Below are positions 8,336 through 16,592 of a stretch of DNA of 43,063 nucleotides, in pieces. Every line of letters begins with the position of its first letter. Within the stretch, counting starts at the first letter, position 1. The stretch covers positions 1 to 43,063 of the forward strand of contig MVQI01000072.1 of the NCBI GenBank assembly GCA_002067795.1, written 5' to 3'. The notes beneath the pieces were generated by a model, which was not told where the DNA came from, did no database searches, and was given only the letters and a program-made list of their open reading frames with translations. This stretch comes from Methanosaeta sp. PtaB.Bin039. Its GTDB lineage: Archaea > Halobacteriota > Methanosarcinia > Methanotrichales > Methanotrichaceae. Made by a program: the position numbers and the translations under genes.

Positions 8336-9820
8336 TTACTCCTTTGGGCTGAACTTTATGGCCCGATCATATACAATTTCGGTGTAGGCAGGCCCAGTCT
8401 TTGTGGCTTTTTCCAGATATATCCTCCATCCGATGAAAAGCTGCTGATCGAGACCTATGCCATAGCCTCCAGGACCGGTGGGAAGCTCGAAGCAGTGCGG
8501 ATCGCCATTACAATTCCTTGCGATCTTGTAGACATAGAGATACTTCGCATTGGGATTTTCAGGAAGGTAAGCCTCAGCAGTATCATTGAAATCCTGATCG
8601 GTGACGACTCCAACGCCATTCCATCCATCTGCTCCATAGATGGCGAAGTTCGAGTATGTCGCCTTTCCTGTGGCTACATGGTTGACGCCGTAGACGATCA
8701 TGAATTCATTGGTATCATTACCCAAAGTGATTCTCGGATATTGCAGGAACGGATAATACTTCGAGAGATCGGGGAAAGGCGGTGTCGGCATCGAGGCAGT
8801 TTGGTTTGCTCCCCACAGATAGCAGGCATCGCTGTCGGGGCCTATAACATCGATTCCTCTCTGAATGCCATCGCTCCCTTCCGTGACGGTTCTGCTGGTT
8901 TGAAGCTCTATGGCATTCAATCCGCTGTATTTATTGAAAATCGCATTCCTTAGATCTGCGAGATCATCCATAAGGTCGAACTCTGTTCTGCCCGTTCCGC
9001 GGACCCTTATCTCTGGATAACTATATGGATCTAGCTTCGTAGTTTGGTTGGGAGTAATCCGGAGAAGAACCGCAGGCGTATTATTTAGGTATTCATCGCC
9101 AGCCTGCTTATCCTTGTATAGAGCAGGACGAATCACCATTAGGAACGTATCGGAGTTATTCTCTACTCCAATGTTCAATATGGCGGAGGGAAGCACCTGG
9201 GTGTTAAATGCATCGCCTGAATATCCCGCCGATAGGGCAGCAGCGCGGATGCGTTGATCTATGCCCCTGTCGGCTGTAGCGACTATCACAGTGGTCTGAT
9301 TGAACGGATTTCCAGGCAATCCATTAGGCGTTCCTGTTGTATTGATGACCAAGTTGTTTACCGTATCTGCTATATTGGCAAAGATCCATCGAGTTTCATT
9401 TCCATATGTCCTGGACAGCAAATAGTGATCGTAACTGAAGTATCTGCACTCCGGCGGTGTTCTTCCTACGAAAACAACGGCTTCGTCCGGACGAATATTC
9501 CAAAAGGCGGATACGTTCGTGCCTCTTCCAAGCGCTGCAGCTATTCTGGCAAACACTTCAGGCACCTCATAACCAGGTGCTGGTGGAACAAAATACGTTA
9601 AATATTTTGTGCTGGGGTTGTTTCCTAATGCTGAAGGCAACACTCCTGTATCATATAACTTAATCAGATCCAAGAAACCAATAGCGCCTTGTTGTACAGT
9701 AAATCCGTCATTTTCAAGGGCTTGTTTAAAAGCATCAACATCGCCTGTTGTTGCATTCTGAGCAAGGCCAGTTCCTATCAGCGTGGCAAGTAAAACGCCA
9801 AGAAGTATATAACTTTTCAT
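8336..9820 (-). CDS. Secreted protein of unknown function, 494 aa
   Basis: A signal peptide (MKSYILLGVLLATLIGTGLA) precedes a large extracytoplasmic protein with several N-glycosylation-type sequons (NAT, NVS, NET, NTT, NQT, NNS). It has no further TM helix or visible surface anchor. The start at 9820 is well supported by GGAGGG on the minus strand (9830-9835) 9 bases before the ATG. Repeated phrases such as PDEAVVFVGRTPPECRYFSYDHYLL and ITLGNDTNEFMIVYGVNHVATGKA have the look of a folded enzyme-like or binding domain, but I do not recognise the family. It stands alone, flanked by degraded DNA, yet its frame is intact over 1.5 kb, so it is likely expressed. Confidence 0.8.
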   Translation of the reverse strand: MKSYILLGVLLATLIGTGLAQNATTGDVDAFKQALENDGFTVQQGAIGFLDLIKLYDTGVLPSALGNNPSTKYLTYFVPPAPGYEVPEVFARIAAALGRGTNVSAFWNIRPDEAVVFVGRTPPECRYFSYDHYLLSRTYGNETRWIFANIADTVNNLVINTTGTPNGLPGNPFNQTTVIVATADRGIDQRIRAAALSAGYSGDAFNTQVLPSAILNIGVENNSDTFLMVIRPALYKDKQAGDEYLNNTPAVLLRITPNQTTKLDPYSYPEIRVRGTGRTEFDLMDDLADLRNAIFNKYSGLNAIELQTSRTVTEGSDGIQRGIDVIGPDSDACYLWGANQTASMPTPPFPDLSKYYPFLQYPRITLGNDTNEFMIVYGVNHVATGKATYSNFAIYGADGWNGVGVVTDQDFNDTAEAYLPENPNAKYLYVYKIARNCNGDPHCFELPTGPGGYGIGLDQQLFIGWRIYLEKATKTGPAYTEIVYDRAIKFSPKE

Positions 9821-9913
9821 ATGATATATCCCTCCTTATCCTTAATTGATCACTAATAACTAAAATTATTTTCGGTTTCTTGGAGGACATTGTGTAGTCC
9901 CGCAAGTTTTTCG

Positions 9914-10045
9914 CAAGGGGTCTCAGACTGGCAGTTTACGGCGGAGGATGAAGTTGAACAAGAGGCAAGTTCACTGGCCGATAAGCTGAAAGCCGAGGGC
10001 AACCTCGAAAGAGCTTGGCAGCAAATATTAAGCTCTCGCACCTAA
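9914..10045 (+). pseudogene. Possible 3' fragment of a lost gene
   Basis: An open frame ending in TAA at 10043 reads DWQFTAEDEVEQEASS then LADKLKAEGNLERAW and a short tail. The strongly amphipathic helical character looks like real coding sequence. No ATG, GTG or ribosome binding site lies upstream in frame before tandem stops near 9853, so only the C-terminal end of a former gene seems to remain. No family assigned. Confidence 0.35.
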
Positions 10046-10641
10046 TTGCCAAACAGACATAGAGAGGATTTGGATTCGAGACCATCCAGCCCATGCCGCC
10101 CGATCGAATCCTGCCAGCTCGGATCGGTCGAACGGCGACTCCGTGCCCGCTGCTGTGGGGTGCGATATCGGCGGATGCCGTGAGAAGCGGGACCACAGGG
10201 CGATTTGAATTACAGACCGTTCGGAACTCTGCCGATGACGCCGGTTTATTATTAATATTGATATCATTATTATTGTCATTGTTTTGTCATTGTTATTATT
10301 TTATTTTTATTTTTTTATTATTAATAAGTTTATTGTGCACCACACGTACGTTGATATGGTTTGTTGTCAATAGATAATAGCAAAAATTAATACTTGAAGG
10401 CACAGTTTAAATACTATAAGATCACTAACTGTAGTAATTAAGCTACCAAGCAAGGGCATAATAGGCTGATGATAAAGCAGGGTGCATATAACATAAATAC
10501 CCAATGTTTGATAATACAGCCGGATCCTGCAGCGATAAGAGAGCATCAAATGATATAATGTAACAACATGATGAATCCCGACTGCCCCCCAACACTCCGC
10601 ACGCCGGTTGCGTCTCCTGCACAACCTGGTGGTGCATCCGG
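10046..10641. other. Intergenic region with T/A-rich low-complexity tract
   Basis: No gene is visible. Positions about 10240-10335 are a low-complexity tract of TTATTATTG-type runs. From about 10522 onward the sequence is the upstream flank shared with the decayed permease copy near 5563. The permease promoter may lie in the AT-rich 10370-10500 part, but no single TATA box stands out. Confidence 0.5.
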
Positions 10642-11601
10642 ATGATGCGAGGGTATATCCTCAGGCGCCTGGCCATCATGGTCCCCGTACTGCTCTGCGG
10701 CTCCATGATCACATTCGGCCTGGTCTTCCTCTCGCCCGGAGACATCGGAGAGATGATGGCAGACGCCGAGGCCTCGGCAATGGGAATGTATGCAACCCAG
10801 GAGATGATAGATGCCATAAACGAGCACTACGGCCTCAACGACCCCGTCCATGTGCAGTACCTCAAATGGCTGAAAAACGCACTGCACGGCGACCTGGGCC
10901 GTTCGTTCTCCTCACATAGGCCCGTTCTTCGGGAGTTCACAGACCACCTGGTTCCAACACTGGTTCTGAACCTGGCAGGGATCATGATCGCGCTTTGCAT
11001 ATCCATCCCACTCGGGGTCATATCCGCAGTCAAGAAGAACACGATAATCGATCATCTCTGCAGGATATACGTATTGCTGGAGATCTCCATGCCCACCTTC
11101 TGGCTGGCACTGATGCTCATGTGGTTCTTTGCCTTCAAATACGACCTGTTCCCCCTCTACGGCTACGGCTGGGGCTGGAAGGACAACCTGTGGCACCTGG
11201 TGCTGCCCGCCGTCGCCATGGGCACCTCCATGACCGGCAGCCTGATGCGGCTAACCAGGACGAGCATGCTGGAGACACTCGGACAGGAGTACATCGTCAC
11301 CGCACGGGCCAAAGGGCTGGGCGAGTTCATCGTTATATCCAAGCACGCACTGCGAAACGCCTTAAATCCGGTTGTCACCATGGTCGGCCTATTCTTCGGC
11401 CACATACTGACCGGCTCGGTCATAATCGAGACCATATTCTCCTGGCCTGGAAACGGCAGCCTCTTCTTGGCCTCGATCAACGCCCGCGACTACCCCATGA
11501 TCATGGGATTTACCCTGATCTTCATGGCGCTCTTCGTGATTGTGACGCTGATAACGGACATATCCTACACCCTGCTCGACCCGCGAATAGAGTACCGGTA
11601 A
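10642..11601 (+). CDS. ABC transporter permease, NikB/DppB type
   Basis: A 319-residue inner-membrane permease with the family's N-terminal YILRRLAIMVPVLL segment, about six TM helices, and the EAA-type cytoplasmic loop (ARAKGLGEFIVISKHALRNA) that contacts the ATPase. The C terminus (DPRIEYR) is typical of DppB/NikB. ATG 10642 and 10645 are both possible starts. It is followed 23 bases later by the NikC-type partner. Together they would form the channel for the family-5 binding proteins at 0.4-4 kb, although these are 6 kb away. Nickel is inferred from the CooT neighbour; dipeptide or oligopeptide transport is the alternative. Confidence 0.9.
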   Translation: MMRGYILRRLAIMVPVLLCGSMITFGLVFLSPGDIGEMMADAEASAMGMYATQEMIDAINEHYGLNDPVHVQYLKWLKNALHGDLGRSFSSHRPVLREFTDHLVPTLVLNLAGIMIALCISIPLGVISAVKKNTIIDHLCRIYVLLEISMPTFWLALMLMWFFAFKYDLFPLYGYGWGWKDNLWHLVLPAVAMGTSMTGSLMRLTRTSMLETLGQEYIVTARAKGLGEFIVISKHALRNALNPVVTMVGLFFGHILTGSVIIETIFSWPGNGSLFLASINARDYPMIMGFTLIFMALFVIVTLITDISYTLLDPRIEYR

Positions 11602-11624
11602 ACTCGAGATCTGCAGAAAAACGG

Positions 11625-12611
11625 ATGGAGATGACTCCCAATTCCGGTCCGAAAGGCATGCAAATGACGATTCGGCAGATGAAAAGAGATGCGGCATCGA
11701 TCCTGAGGGGCCGCCGCTGCCAGGCCGCCGGCAGACCAGAGGATCTGTCGATGAGCTACTGGAGACAGTCCCTCCATGAGCTTGTGAGGGATCCTCTGGC
11801 CTTGACAGGCCTGGCCATCTTATCAGTGCTCATAACGGTTGCGATCCTCGCTCCCTTCCTTGCGCCCTACGATCCTGACGACATCCAGGTTGAACGGAGG
11901 ATGCTGTGGCCATGCTGGGATCATCCGCTTGGCACCGACAAGTTCGGAAGAGACATCCTCTCCCGCATGATATTCGGGGCCAGGCTCTCCCTGCTCATGC
12001 CGTCCATAATCGTGATAACCACTCTCACCGTCGGCACCACCGTCGGGCTGGTATCCGGCTTCAAGGGCGGCCTGGTTGACAGCCTTCTCATGAGGCTGGT
12101 GGACATCAAGAGCTCCTTTCCCGGACTGCTCCTCACGCTGGCCATCATCGGCATGCTGGGCCCGGGGATCCTCAACGCCGTAATAGCCATGAGCATAACC
12201 GGCTGGACAGGCTACGCCCGCATAATCCGCGGCATGACGCTTCAGCTCAGGGAGATGGAGTTCGTCGATGCGGCCAGATGCCTTGGCGCATCCGACACCT
12301 ATGTGATATTCAGGCACATCCTGCCAAACGTGATCTCTCCGGTGGTGCTGCTGGCCACACTGAACATGGGCGGAGCGATACTCTCGATGGCAGGCCTTGG
12401 ATTTCTTGGGCTGGGAGCCCAGCCGCCTGCTGCTGAATGGGGATCTATGCTAAGCGATAATAGGGGTTTTATGTTCTACGCACCGTACCTTGTGGTCGTC
12501 CCGGGAATGGGCATCATGATCACGGTTCTGGCCTTCAACCTTCTGGGAGACGGACTGAGGGATGCCATGGACCCCAAGTCAGGTAGATTGGCCGAGGAGA
12601 TGAGGGGATGA
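11625..12611 (+). CDS. ABC transporter permease, NikC/DppC type
   Basis: The second permease of the pair, with a TM segment (ALTGLAILSVLITVAILAP), the conserved DHPLGTDKFGRDILSRMIFG motif and an EAA loop (DAARCLGASDTYVIFRHILPN). The frame is open far upstream through the preceding gene, so the start must be chosen by context. ATG 11625 or 11631 gives 328 or 326 residues. ATG 11751, behind AGAGG and followed by SYWRQSLHELVRDPLALTG, gives 286 residues, closer to the family norm, and may be the true start. The stop codon overlaps an ATG (ATGA), the usual arrangement for coupling to an ATPase gene, but that gene is broken. Confidence 0.88.
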   Translation: MEMTPNSGPKGMQMTIRQMKRDAASILRGRRCQAAGRPEDLSMSYWRQSLHELVRDPLALTGLAILSVLITVAILAPFLAPYDPDDIQVERRMLWPCWDHPLGTDKFGRDILSRMIFGARLSLLMPSIIVITTLTVGTTVGLVSGFKGGLVDSLLMRLVDIKSSFPGLLLTLAIIGMLGPGILNAVIAMSITGWTGYARIIRGMTLQLREMEFVDAARCLGASDTYVIFRHILPNVISPVVLLATLNMGGAILSMAGLGFLGLGAQPPAAEWGSMLSDNRGFMFYAPYLVVVPGMGIMITVLAFNLLGDGLRDAMDPKSGRLAEEMRG

Positions 12612-12640
12612 TAGTCCTTGAGAACCGTGCGCCTGGATAA
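12608..12640 (+). pseudogene. Remnant start of an ABC ATPase gene (NikD-type)
   Basis: ATG 12608 overlaps the permease stop as ATGA and encodes MIVLENRAPG before TAA. MIVLEN resembles the opening of transporter ATPases, and the position is where nikD/dppD normally begins. Nothing resembling a Walker A motif follows. I read it as the stub of a deleted or decayed ATPase gene; a chance overlap is the alternative. Confidence 0.4.
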
Positions 12641-12655
12641 AGGATCCCAGCGATA

Positions 12656-12686
12656 TCCCCGGGCTTAGCGAAAGCTCTGCCGGGTG
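12656..12686 (+). terminator. Hairpin with GAAA tetraloop after the permease operon
   Basis: CCCGG and AGC pair with GCT and CCGGG around a GAAA loop. No T-run follows, so it may act as an mRNA end or processing structure rather than a classical terminator. The rest of 12641-12849 shows no gene. Confidence 0.35.
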
Positions 12687-12849
12687 GAGACCGATAAAAG
12701 GCGAAATCGGAGATTATAGAGAAGACCAATCAGGTTACGAAGTGAGACAGATTTGGCAGAGAGCATTTCAAAGCGTTATCGAGACACTGGAGGAGGCAAC
12801 ACGAAAGGAGACGACTCCCCTCAAAGGCGTCGGTAGCAGATGGATATCG

Positions 12850-13593
12850 CTAGCCTTCAGCCTTGCTTTTCCCGTAATGGATAAAGAACTCGTTTCGCCC
12901 TCTTGATACATCAAAACCCACGTAACCGTCGCCCAATAACTTTCTTTGTCCTTCGATATCCGAGCTTCTGATAATCGTTATATCCTGCCAAGTTTGGCCC
13001 TCACCGGGGCGGAGATCTTTGTAAAGTATGCACCTGAGAAGCCCGCCGAACTTTTCCTTTATTTCCTTGATAACGAATCCCGATCTGAGGGTGTTGCTCA
13101 GGCTGTAGTAGTTCTTTGGCGATATCGTGCATAAGAGGTGATAACGGCCGATGTCGTGAATGATATCGAAAAGATTGCCGATTATCTTCGTCTGAAATGA
13201 GTTTCCCCTGTAATCGGGATGTATAACAGAAGATTGGAAATGGACCACATATTGCAGATCTTCGTCAGGCATTCCGATATCCAATCCGAGGTTCTCATTC
13301 TCGTCTTCGGGCAGATAAATGATGCCATAGCCGATAAGACCACCATCGACTGCAACTCCGATCGAATACCCATTGCGGAGGTATCTCAAGAAGTCTTCTT
13401 GCGTCGAAGGGTGGTACAATTCAGGATCCTTAAGATCATAGAGGACGATTTCCTGCAATCTTACGACGCTTTGGAGATCCTCTTCGGTCAGAAACCGCAT
13501 CGTATATCTTGAGCCTTCTTCATCGATAGGCCCTCCGACCCTTAAGTAACCGGCCTCCAAAATAGAATCCTCTCGTCCTGCCTTAATAGCCAT
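12850..13593 (-). CDS. GNAT-family N-acetyltransferase
   Basis: A 247-residue protein. The core (residues about 30-180) has GNAT features: an N-terminal MRFLTEEDLQSVVRLQE strand-helix, a central strand containing GYGIIYL, and an acetyl-CoA loop VIHPDYRGNSFQTKI. That loop departs from the standard R/Q-x-x-G-x-G/A by having Asn-Ser-Phe. ATG 13593 is chosen because a TATA-like tract (13636-13650) lies about 45 bases upstream and a GGCAGGA directly precedes it; the frame upstream contains the promoter and is low-quality protein. The substrate is unknown. It sits between the permease operon and surface-protein copy 2 and is transcribed away from both. Confidence 0.75.
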   Translation of the reverse strand: MAIKAGREDSILEAGYLRVGGPIDEEGSRYTMRFLTEEDLQSVVRLQEIVLYDLKDPELYHPSTQEDFLRYLRNGYSIGVAVDGGLIGYGIIYLPEDENENLGLDIGMPDEDLQYVVHFQSSVIHPDYRGNSFQTKIIGNLFDIIHDIGRYHLLCTISPKNYYSLSNTLRSGFVIKEIKEKFGGLLRCILYKDLRPGEGQTWQDITIIRSSDIEGQRKLLGDGYVGFDVSRGRNEFFIHYGKSKAEG

Positions 13594-13919
13594 GATCCTG
13601 CCAAGAAGCTTTTTTCTTATACCTATGTATCTTTTATAGTATATATAGATAAATTTATCGAATGCGCGATCAACCGGAAAAGTCATCGTCTGGTCGATGG
13701 CGATCGTGCTCGATCCTGGTATCACCGATATCTCAAATGAAGGAGTTCTCCAGCATCGCGAAGCTCTGCATGGGCCGACTATCGCCGGCTGAGCCATAAG
13801 CATCGATGTTAGCGAGGTACTCGACTGTCCTTTCTGCCTGTTGCTCAGAAAGTCTTTTATCGTATTAATCAGTGTAGATTGCTCACTTATAGAGAAGACG
13901 TTTTCAGGAGGGATAGTGC
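13594..13919. other. Divergent intergenic region between acetyltransferase and surface-protein copy 2
   Basis: The left part carries the minus-strand TATA-like tract of the acetyltransferase (13636-13650). The right part carries the promoter-like element and GGAGGG of surface-protein copy 2. Nothing else is recognisable. Confidence 0.5.
13852..13871 (+). promoter_or_regulatory. Promoter-like element of surface-protein copy 2
   Basis: CTTTTATCGTATTAAT matches the element at 6337-6358 upstream of copy 1 and is placed about 50 bases before the shared GGAGGG. Confidence 0.5.
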
Positions 13920-14681
13920 ATTCGAGAGAAGATACTGATAGCCTTATTTATATTCAGCCTTGTCGGGGCGGCTTGCGGTGCCAACTATATGTATGAGAAG
14001 GCGAATATAAAGGGTGTAGGATACAAGAATGTGGAGGTAATCATATCCACCCAGCACGGATTCAACGGTGCAAAGCTGGTGGAGAAGGAATCCGGGTCCG
14101 GTAACGTGATTACCCAGAGGATGGAGCTCGAGGCTGAGAGGCAACTCATGTACCCGATGGACGAGAAAGCTCCCTTATGGACGTGTCCATTCCCAACCGG
14201 CGAGCCGGAGATGGATTACATCAACTTCACAAAGGAAGCTGAGTTTGAGTACATGCCAGTCTCCTACCAGACCGGAACCTACGACCAGAAGTGGATCGAG
14301 AAGCTCTGCGTCCAGAACTACAGGATCGGCGCCGTGCTGACCGAGATGTACACCCATGCAGAGCACCTCCAGAAGAAGACCGAGGTCAAGACCAGGCTGT
14401 ACGGATTCATGTTTGGCAATGACAGATTCCTTGAGAGACAGTATGAAGCCTGCTGTACCGGAGTCCTCGAGGCAAACCTAAACGCCCAGGTCATTGGTGT
14501 CGCTCACATCGGATGGATGTCTCGGGACCCCGAGCCTTCGCCACTCGTCAAGGGACGCCACATCGAGTACGGCAGGTCTGTTGAGGATCTCACTGGTGTC
14601 TTCTCGATCGAGAAGTTCATCCAGCTGTGGGGCAACTCAACCTGCGGTGCCATCAGCGTCGACTGGCTGCCCTGTCTGTGA
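13920..14681 (+). CDS. Secreted surface/sheath-like protein, copy 2 (apparent ATT start)
   Basis: A close paralogue of the gene at 6400. An in-frame TAG at 13914 is followed by TGC ATT CGA GAG AAG, and no ATG, GTG or TTG occurs until 13989, which is already inside the mature protein. GGAGGG (13907-13912) lies 7 bases before ATT 13920, giving MREKILIALFIFSLVGAACG and a 253-residue protein. Both copies have 23 codons between this start and the MYEKANI motif. The blocks KESGSGNVI, DYINFTKEAEFEYMPVSYQT and the whole C-terminal third match copy 1; the segments before DYINF and after TRLYGF do not. It probably forms part of the cell envelope; identity with the Methanothrix sheath protein is suspected only. 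Confidence 0.75.
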   Translation: MREKILIALFIFSLVGAACGANYMYEKANIKGVGYKNVEVIISTQHGFNGAKLVEKESGSGNVITQRMELEAERQLMYPMDEKAPLWTCPFPTGEPEMDYINFTKEAEFEYMPVSYQTGTYDQKWIEKLCVQNYRIGAVLTEMYTHAEHLQKKTEVKTRLYGFMFGNDRFLERQYEACCTGVLEANLNAQVIGVAHIGWMSRDPEPSPLVKGRHIEYGRSVEDLTGVFSIEKFIQLWGNSTCGAISVDWLPCL

Positions 14682-14713
14682 GAATTAAAAAACCACCCAC
14701 GTTTTGGCCCGAA

Positions 14714-14758
14714 AGCTCAGGGAACAGCTCTCCCCTGGGCTTACGGCTCATTTTTATT
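14714..14758 (+). terminator. Hairpin terminator after surface-protein copy 2
   Basis: AGC-T-CAGGG pairs with CCCTG-GG-GCT around a 10-base loop, followed by ACGGCT and a run of T at 14751-14755. Same layout as after copy 1. Confidence 0.65.
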
Positions 14759-15196
14759 TCCGAATTTGGACGATCTGACATGCAAGCGTCATTCTATCGA
14801 TCTGTCGTCAGAAGTCCCGATGCCCTGGATATCACGCTTTGCCAATCGTGATGGAATGCCTGCGGCCGCTGCCAATATGCATATGCTCTGATCCTGAAAA
14901 ATCCGCAAGCTGGAAAGAGAGCGATTTTTTTGGCCATCCATGGCGGCGTTTTCCGGCTTTATCTCCCAAAAGGCCCCGTTACAGGGGAGCTTGGCAGATG
15001 ACGAACAAGCCGGTGCAGGACTGCGGAAATAGATCTCTCCCACAGGCGCCGGACAGAAGTTATGGGCATGCCAAAGAAGAGTAGCTATGCGGAAGATAGC
15101 GATCAAGCCGACATGAATACGAGCATGCCAAAGGGCGGTCTGACAAATAGAGGAGGGGTGGCCGACATGGCCTGCCCCCAGTAAAAGAGCCAGCCT
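14759..15196. other. Intergenic region with no recognised gene
   Basis: Several 80-105-codon frames exist on both strands, but their compositions (rich in Arg, Ser and Pro with no hydrophobic pattern) look like chance. I see no RNA gene, repeat or promoter. It separates the accessory region from the housekeeping block. Confidence 0.5.
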
Positions 15197-16438
15197 TCAG
15201 CTGAACATGCGCAAAGACTCGTCCGTGCGGTCCTCTTCGTCGCCCAGGACTTTGCAGATGGCGTTTTCGAAGTCCTCCTTGGTCACCTGGGCTGCGCCCT
15301 TGCGGATGGCGTTCATGCCAGCTTCAACAGAGATCGCCTTCAGCTCGGCTCCGCTGGCACCGTCGGTGGCCCCGGCCATCTCCTCCAGGCTTACCTCACC
15401 GGCCAGCTTCATGTTCTTGGCATGAATCTGCAGGATCTTGAGCCTGGCCTCCTCATTTGGCATGGGGATCTCGATGATCCGGTCGAACCTGCCCGGACGC
15501 AGTAAAGCTGGGTCCAGTATGTCGATTCGGTTCGTGGCGGCTATGATCTTGATATCTCCGCGCTCCCTAAATCCGTCCATCTCAGCCAACAGCTGCATCA
15601 TGGTCCGGTTGACCTCGGCGCTCCCAGTGGTGCCGTCATGGGTCCGGATGCTGCCGACAGCGTCGATCTCATCTATGAATACGATCGACGGGGCCTTCTC
15701 CCTGGCCATCTGGAATATATCCCGCACCAACTGAGCCCCCTCGCCTATGAACTTGTGGACAAGCTCCGAGCCAGACATGTGGATAAAGGTGGCCATGGAG
15801 TGGTGAGCAACCGCCTTTGCCAGCAGGGTCTTGCCGGTTCCGGGCAGACCGTACAGCAGGACTCCACGGGGCGGCTCGATGCCGATATCTGTGAAGAGCT
15901 CGGGCTTTGTCAAGGGCAGCTCAACCGTCTCCCGGATCTCCTGGACCTGCTCGTCCAATCCACCCACGTCGTCGTAGGTGAGGGATGGGGCCTCGATCAG
16001 CTCCATTGTCTTGGCCCTGACGTCAACCGACCGCTCCAGTATCCTGACGATTGTGAGGGAATTGTTGATTGCCACCCGGGTATTAGGCTCAAGCTTTTGC
16101 ATTATTTCCGGCGGTGCAGAGGTTATGAACTCCTGATTGTTTCCGTGCTGCCGCAACATGACATAATCTTCGCCTATCTCCACCACGGTTGCCAAGAACA
16201 GGGGCATCCTCCGCAAAAGGGCATTCTCCTTCTTGAGCCGCTCCACCTCCCGGAGGTATTTCTTGTTGGAGATCAAAGACTCGAAGAGCTTGGCTCTGGC
16301 CTCCTCGCGTTCTATCTTGAGGGTCTCCGCTTCCTCAGCCAGGGCCCTGTTCTCGTTTTCTAGAGCCGAAATCCTCTTGTTGATGGTCTCTAAGATCGTG
16401 TCCTGATCTGGAGCGATCGTTGACTCACTCATAGTCAT
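15197..16438 (-). CDS. pan: Proteasome-activating nucleotidase (PAN), AAA+ ATPase
   Basis: A 413-residue ATPase that unfolds proteins and feeds the archaeal 20S proteasome. Order: coiled coil about 15-75, OB-like domain about 78-140, AAA+ domain about 155-390. The Walker A reads GLPGTGKT (197-204), with Leu where the family usually has Pro. Walker B is VFIDEID (253-259), the pore loop is KFIGEG (229-234), and the arginine-finger segment is RPGRFDR. The C terminus is Met-Phe-Ser, a variant of the HbYX gate-opening motif with Phe for Tyr. A TATA box about 23 bases upstream predicts a leaderless mRNA starting at ATG 16438 or 16432. Confidence 0.95.
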   Translation of the reverse strand: MTMSESTIAPDQDTILETINKRISALENENRALAEEAETLKIEREEARAKLFESLISNKKYLREVERLKKENALLRRMPLFLATVVEIGEDYVMLRQHGNNQEFITSAPPEIMQKLEPNTRVAINNSLTIVRILERSVDVRAKTMELIEAPSLTYDDVGGLDEQVQEIRETVELPLTKPELFTDIGIEPPRGVLLYGLPGTGKTLLAKAVAHHSMATFIHMSGSELVHKFIGEGAQLVRDIFQMAREKAPSIVFIDEIDAVGSIRTHDGTTGSAEVNRTMMQLLAEMDGFRERGDIKIIAATNRIDILDPALLRPGRFDRIIEIPMPNEEARLKILQIHAKNMKLAGEVSLEEMAGATDGASGAELKAISVEAGMNAIRKGAAQVTKEDFENAICKVLGDEEDRTDESLRMFS

Positions 16439-16453
16439 CCCGAACGGTTTTCA

Positions 16454-16466
16454 CGGATATAAACCC
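16454..16466 (-). promoter_or_regulatory. TATA box of the PAN gene
   Basis: The minus strand reads GGGTTTATATCCG, about 22-25 bases before the start codon, which implies little or no 5' leader. Confidence 0.55.
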
Positions 16467-16592
16467 ATGCCTGTTGAAAGAGGTTGGAGCAAACAAGCCT
16501 CTGCCGGCCTAATCAGGCCACCTCCTCCATCAGGCCGGCCAAGGTTGAGGTATGGCATGAGCCGGGTTTTCGGGACCATAGAGACGACAAAA

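Noticed and set aside
10240-10335. T/A-rich tract as a replication origin
   Set aside because: It has no origin-recognition-box-like repeats and no Orc1/Cdc6 gene nearby; it looks like low-complexity intergenic DNA.
10995-12611. 538-codon plus-strand frame as one large gene
   Set aside because: Its first 210 codons run out of frame through the NikB-type permease; only the part from about 11625 is the real NikC-type permease.
15638-16363. 241-codon plus-strand frame opposite PAN
   Set aside because: It is the antisense shadow of a highly conserved gene, with no promoter or protein-like pattern.
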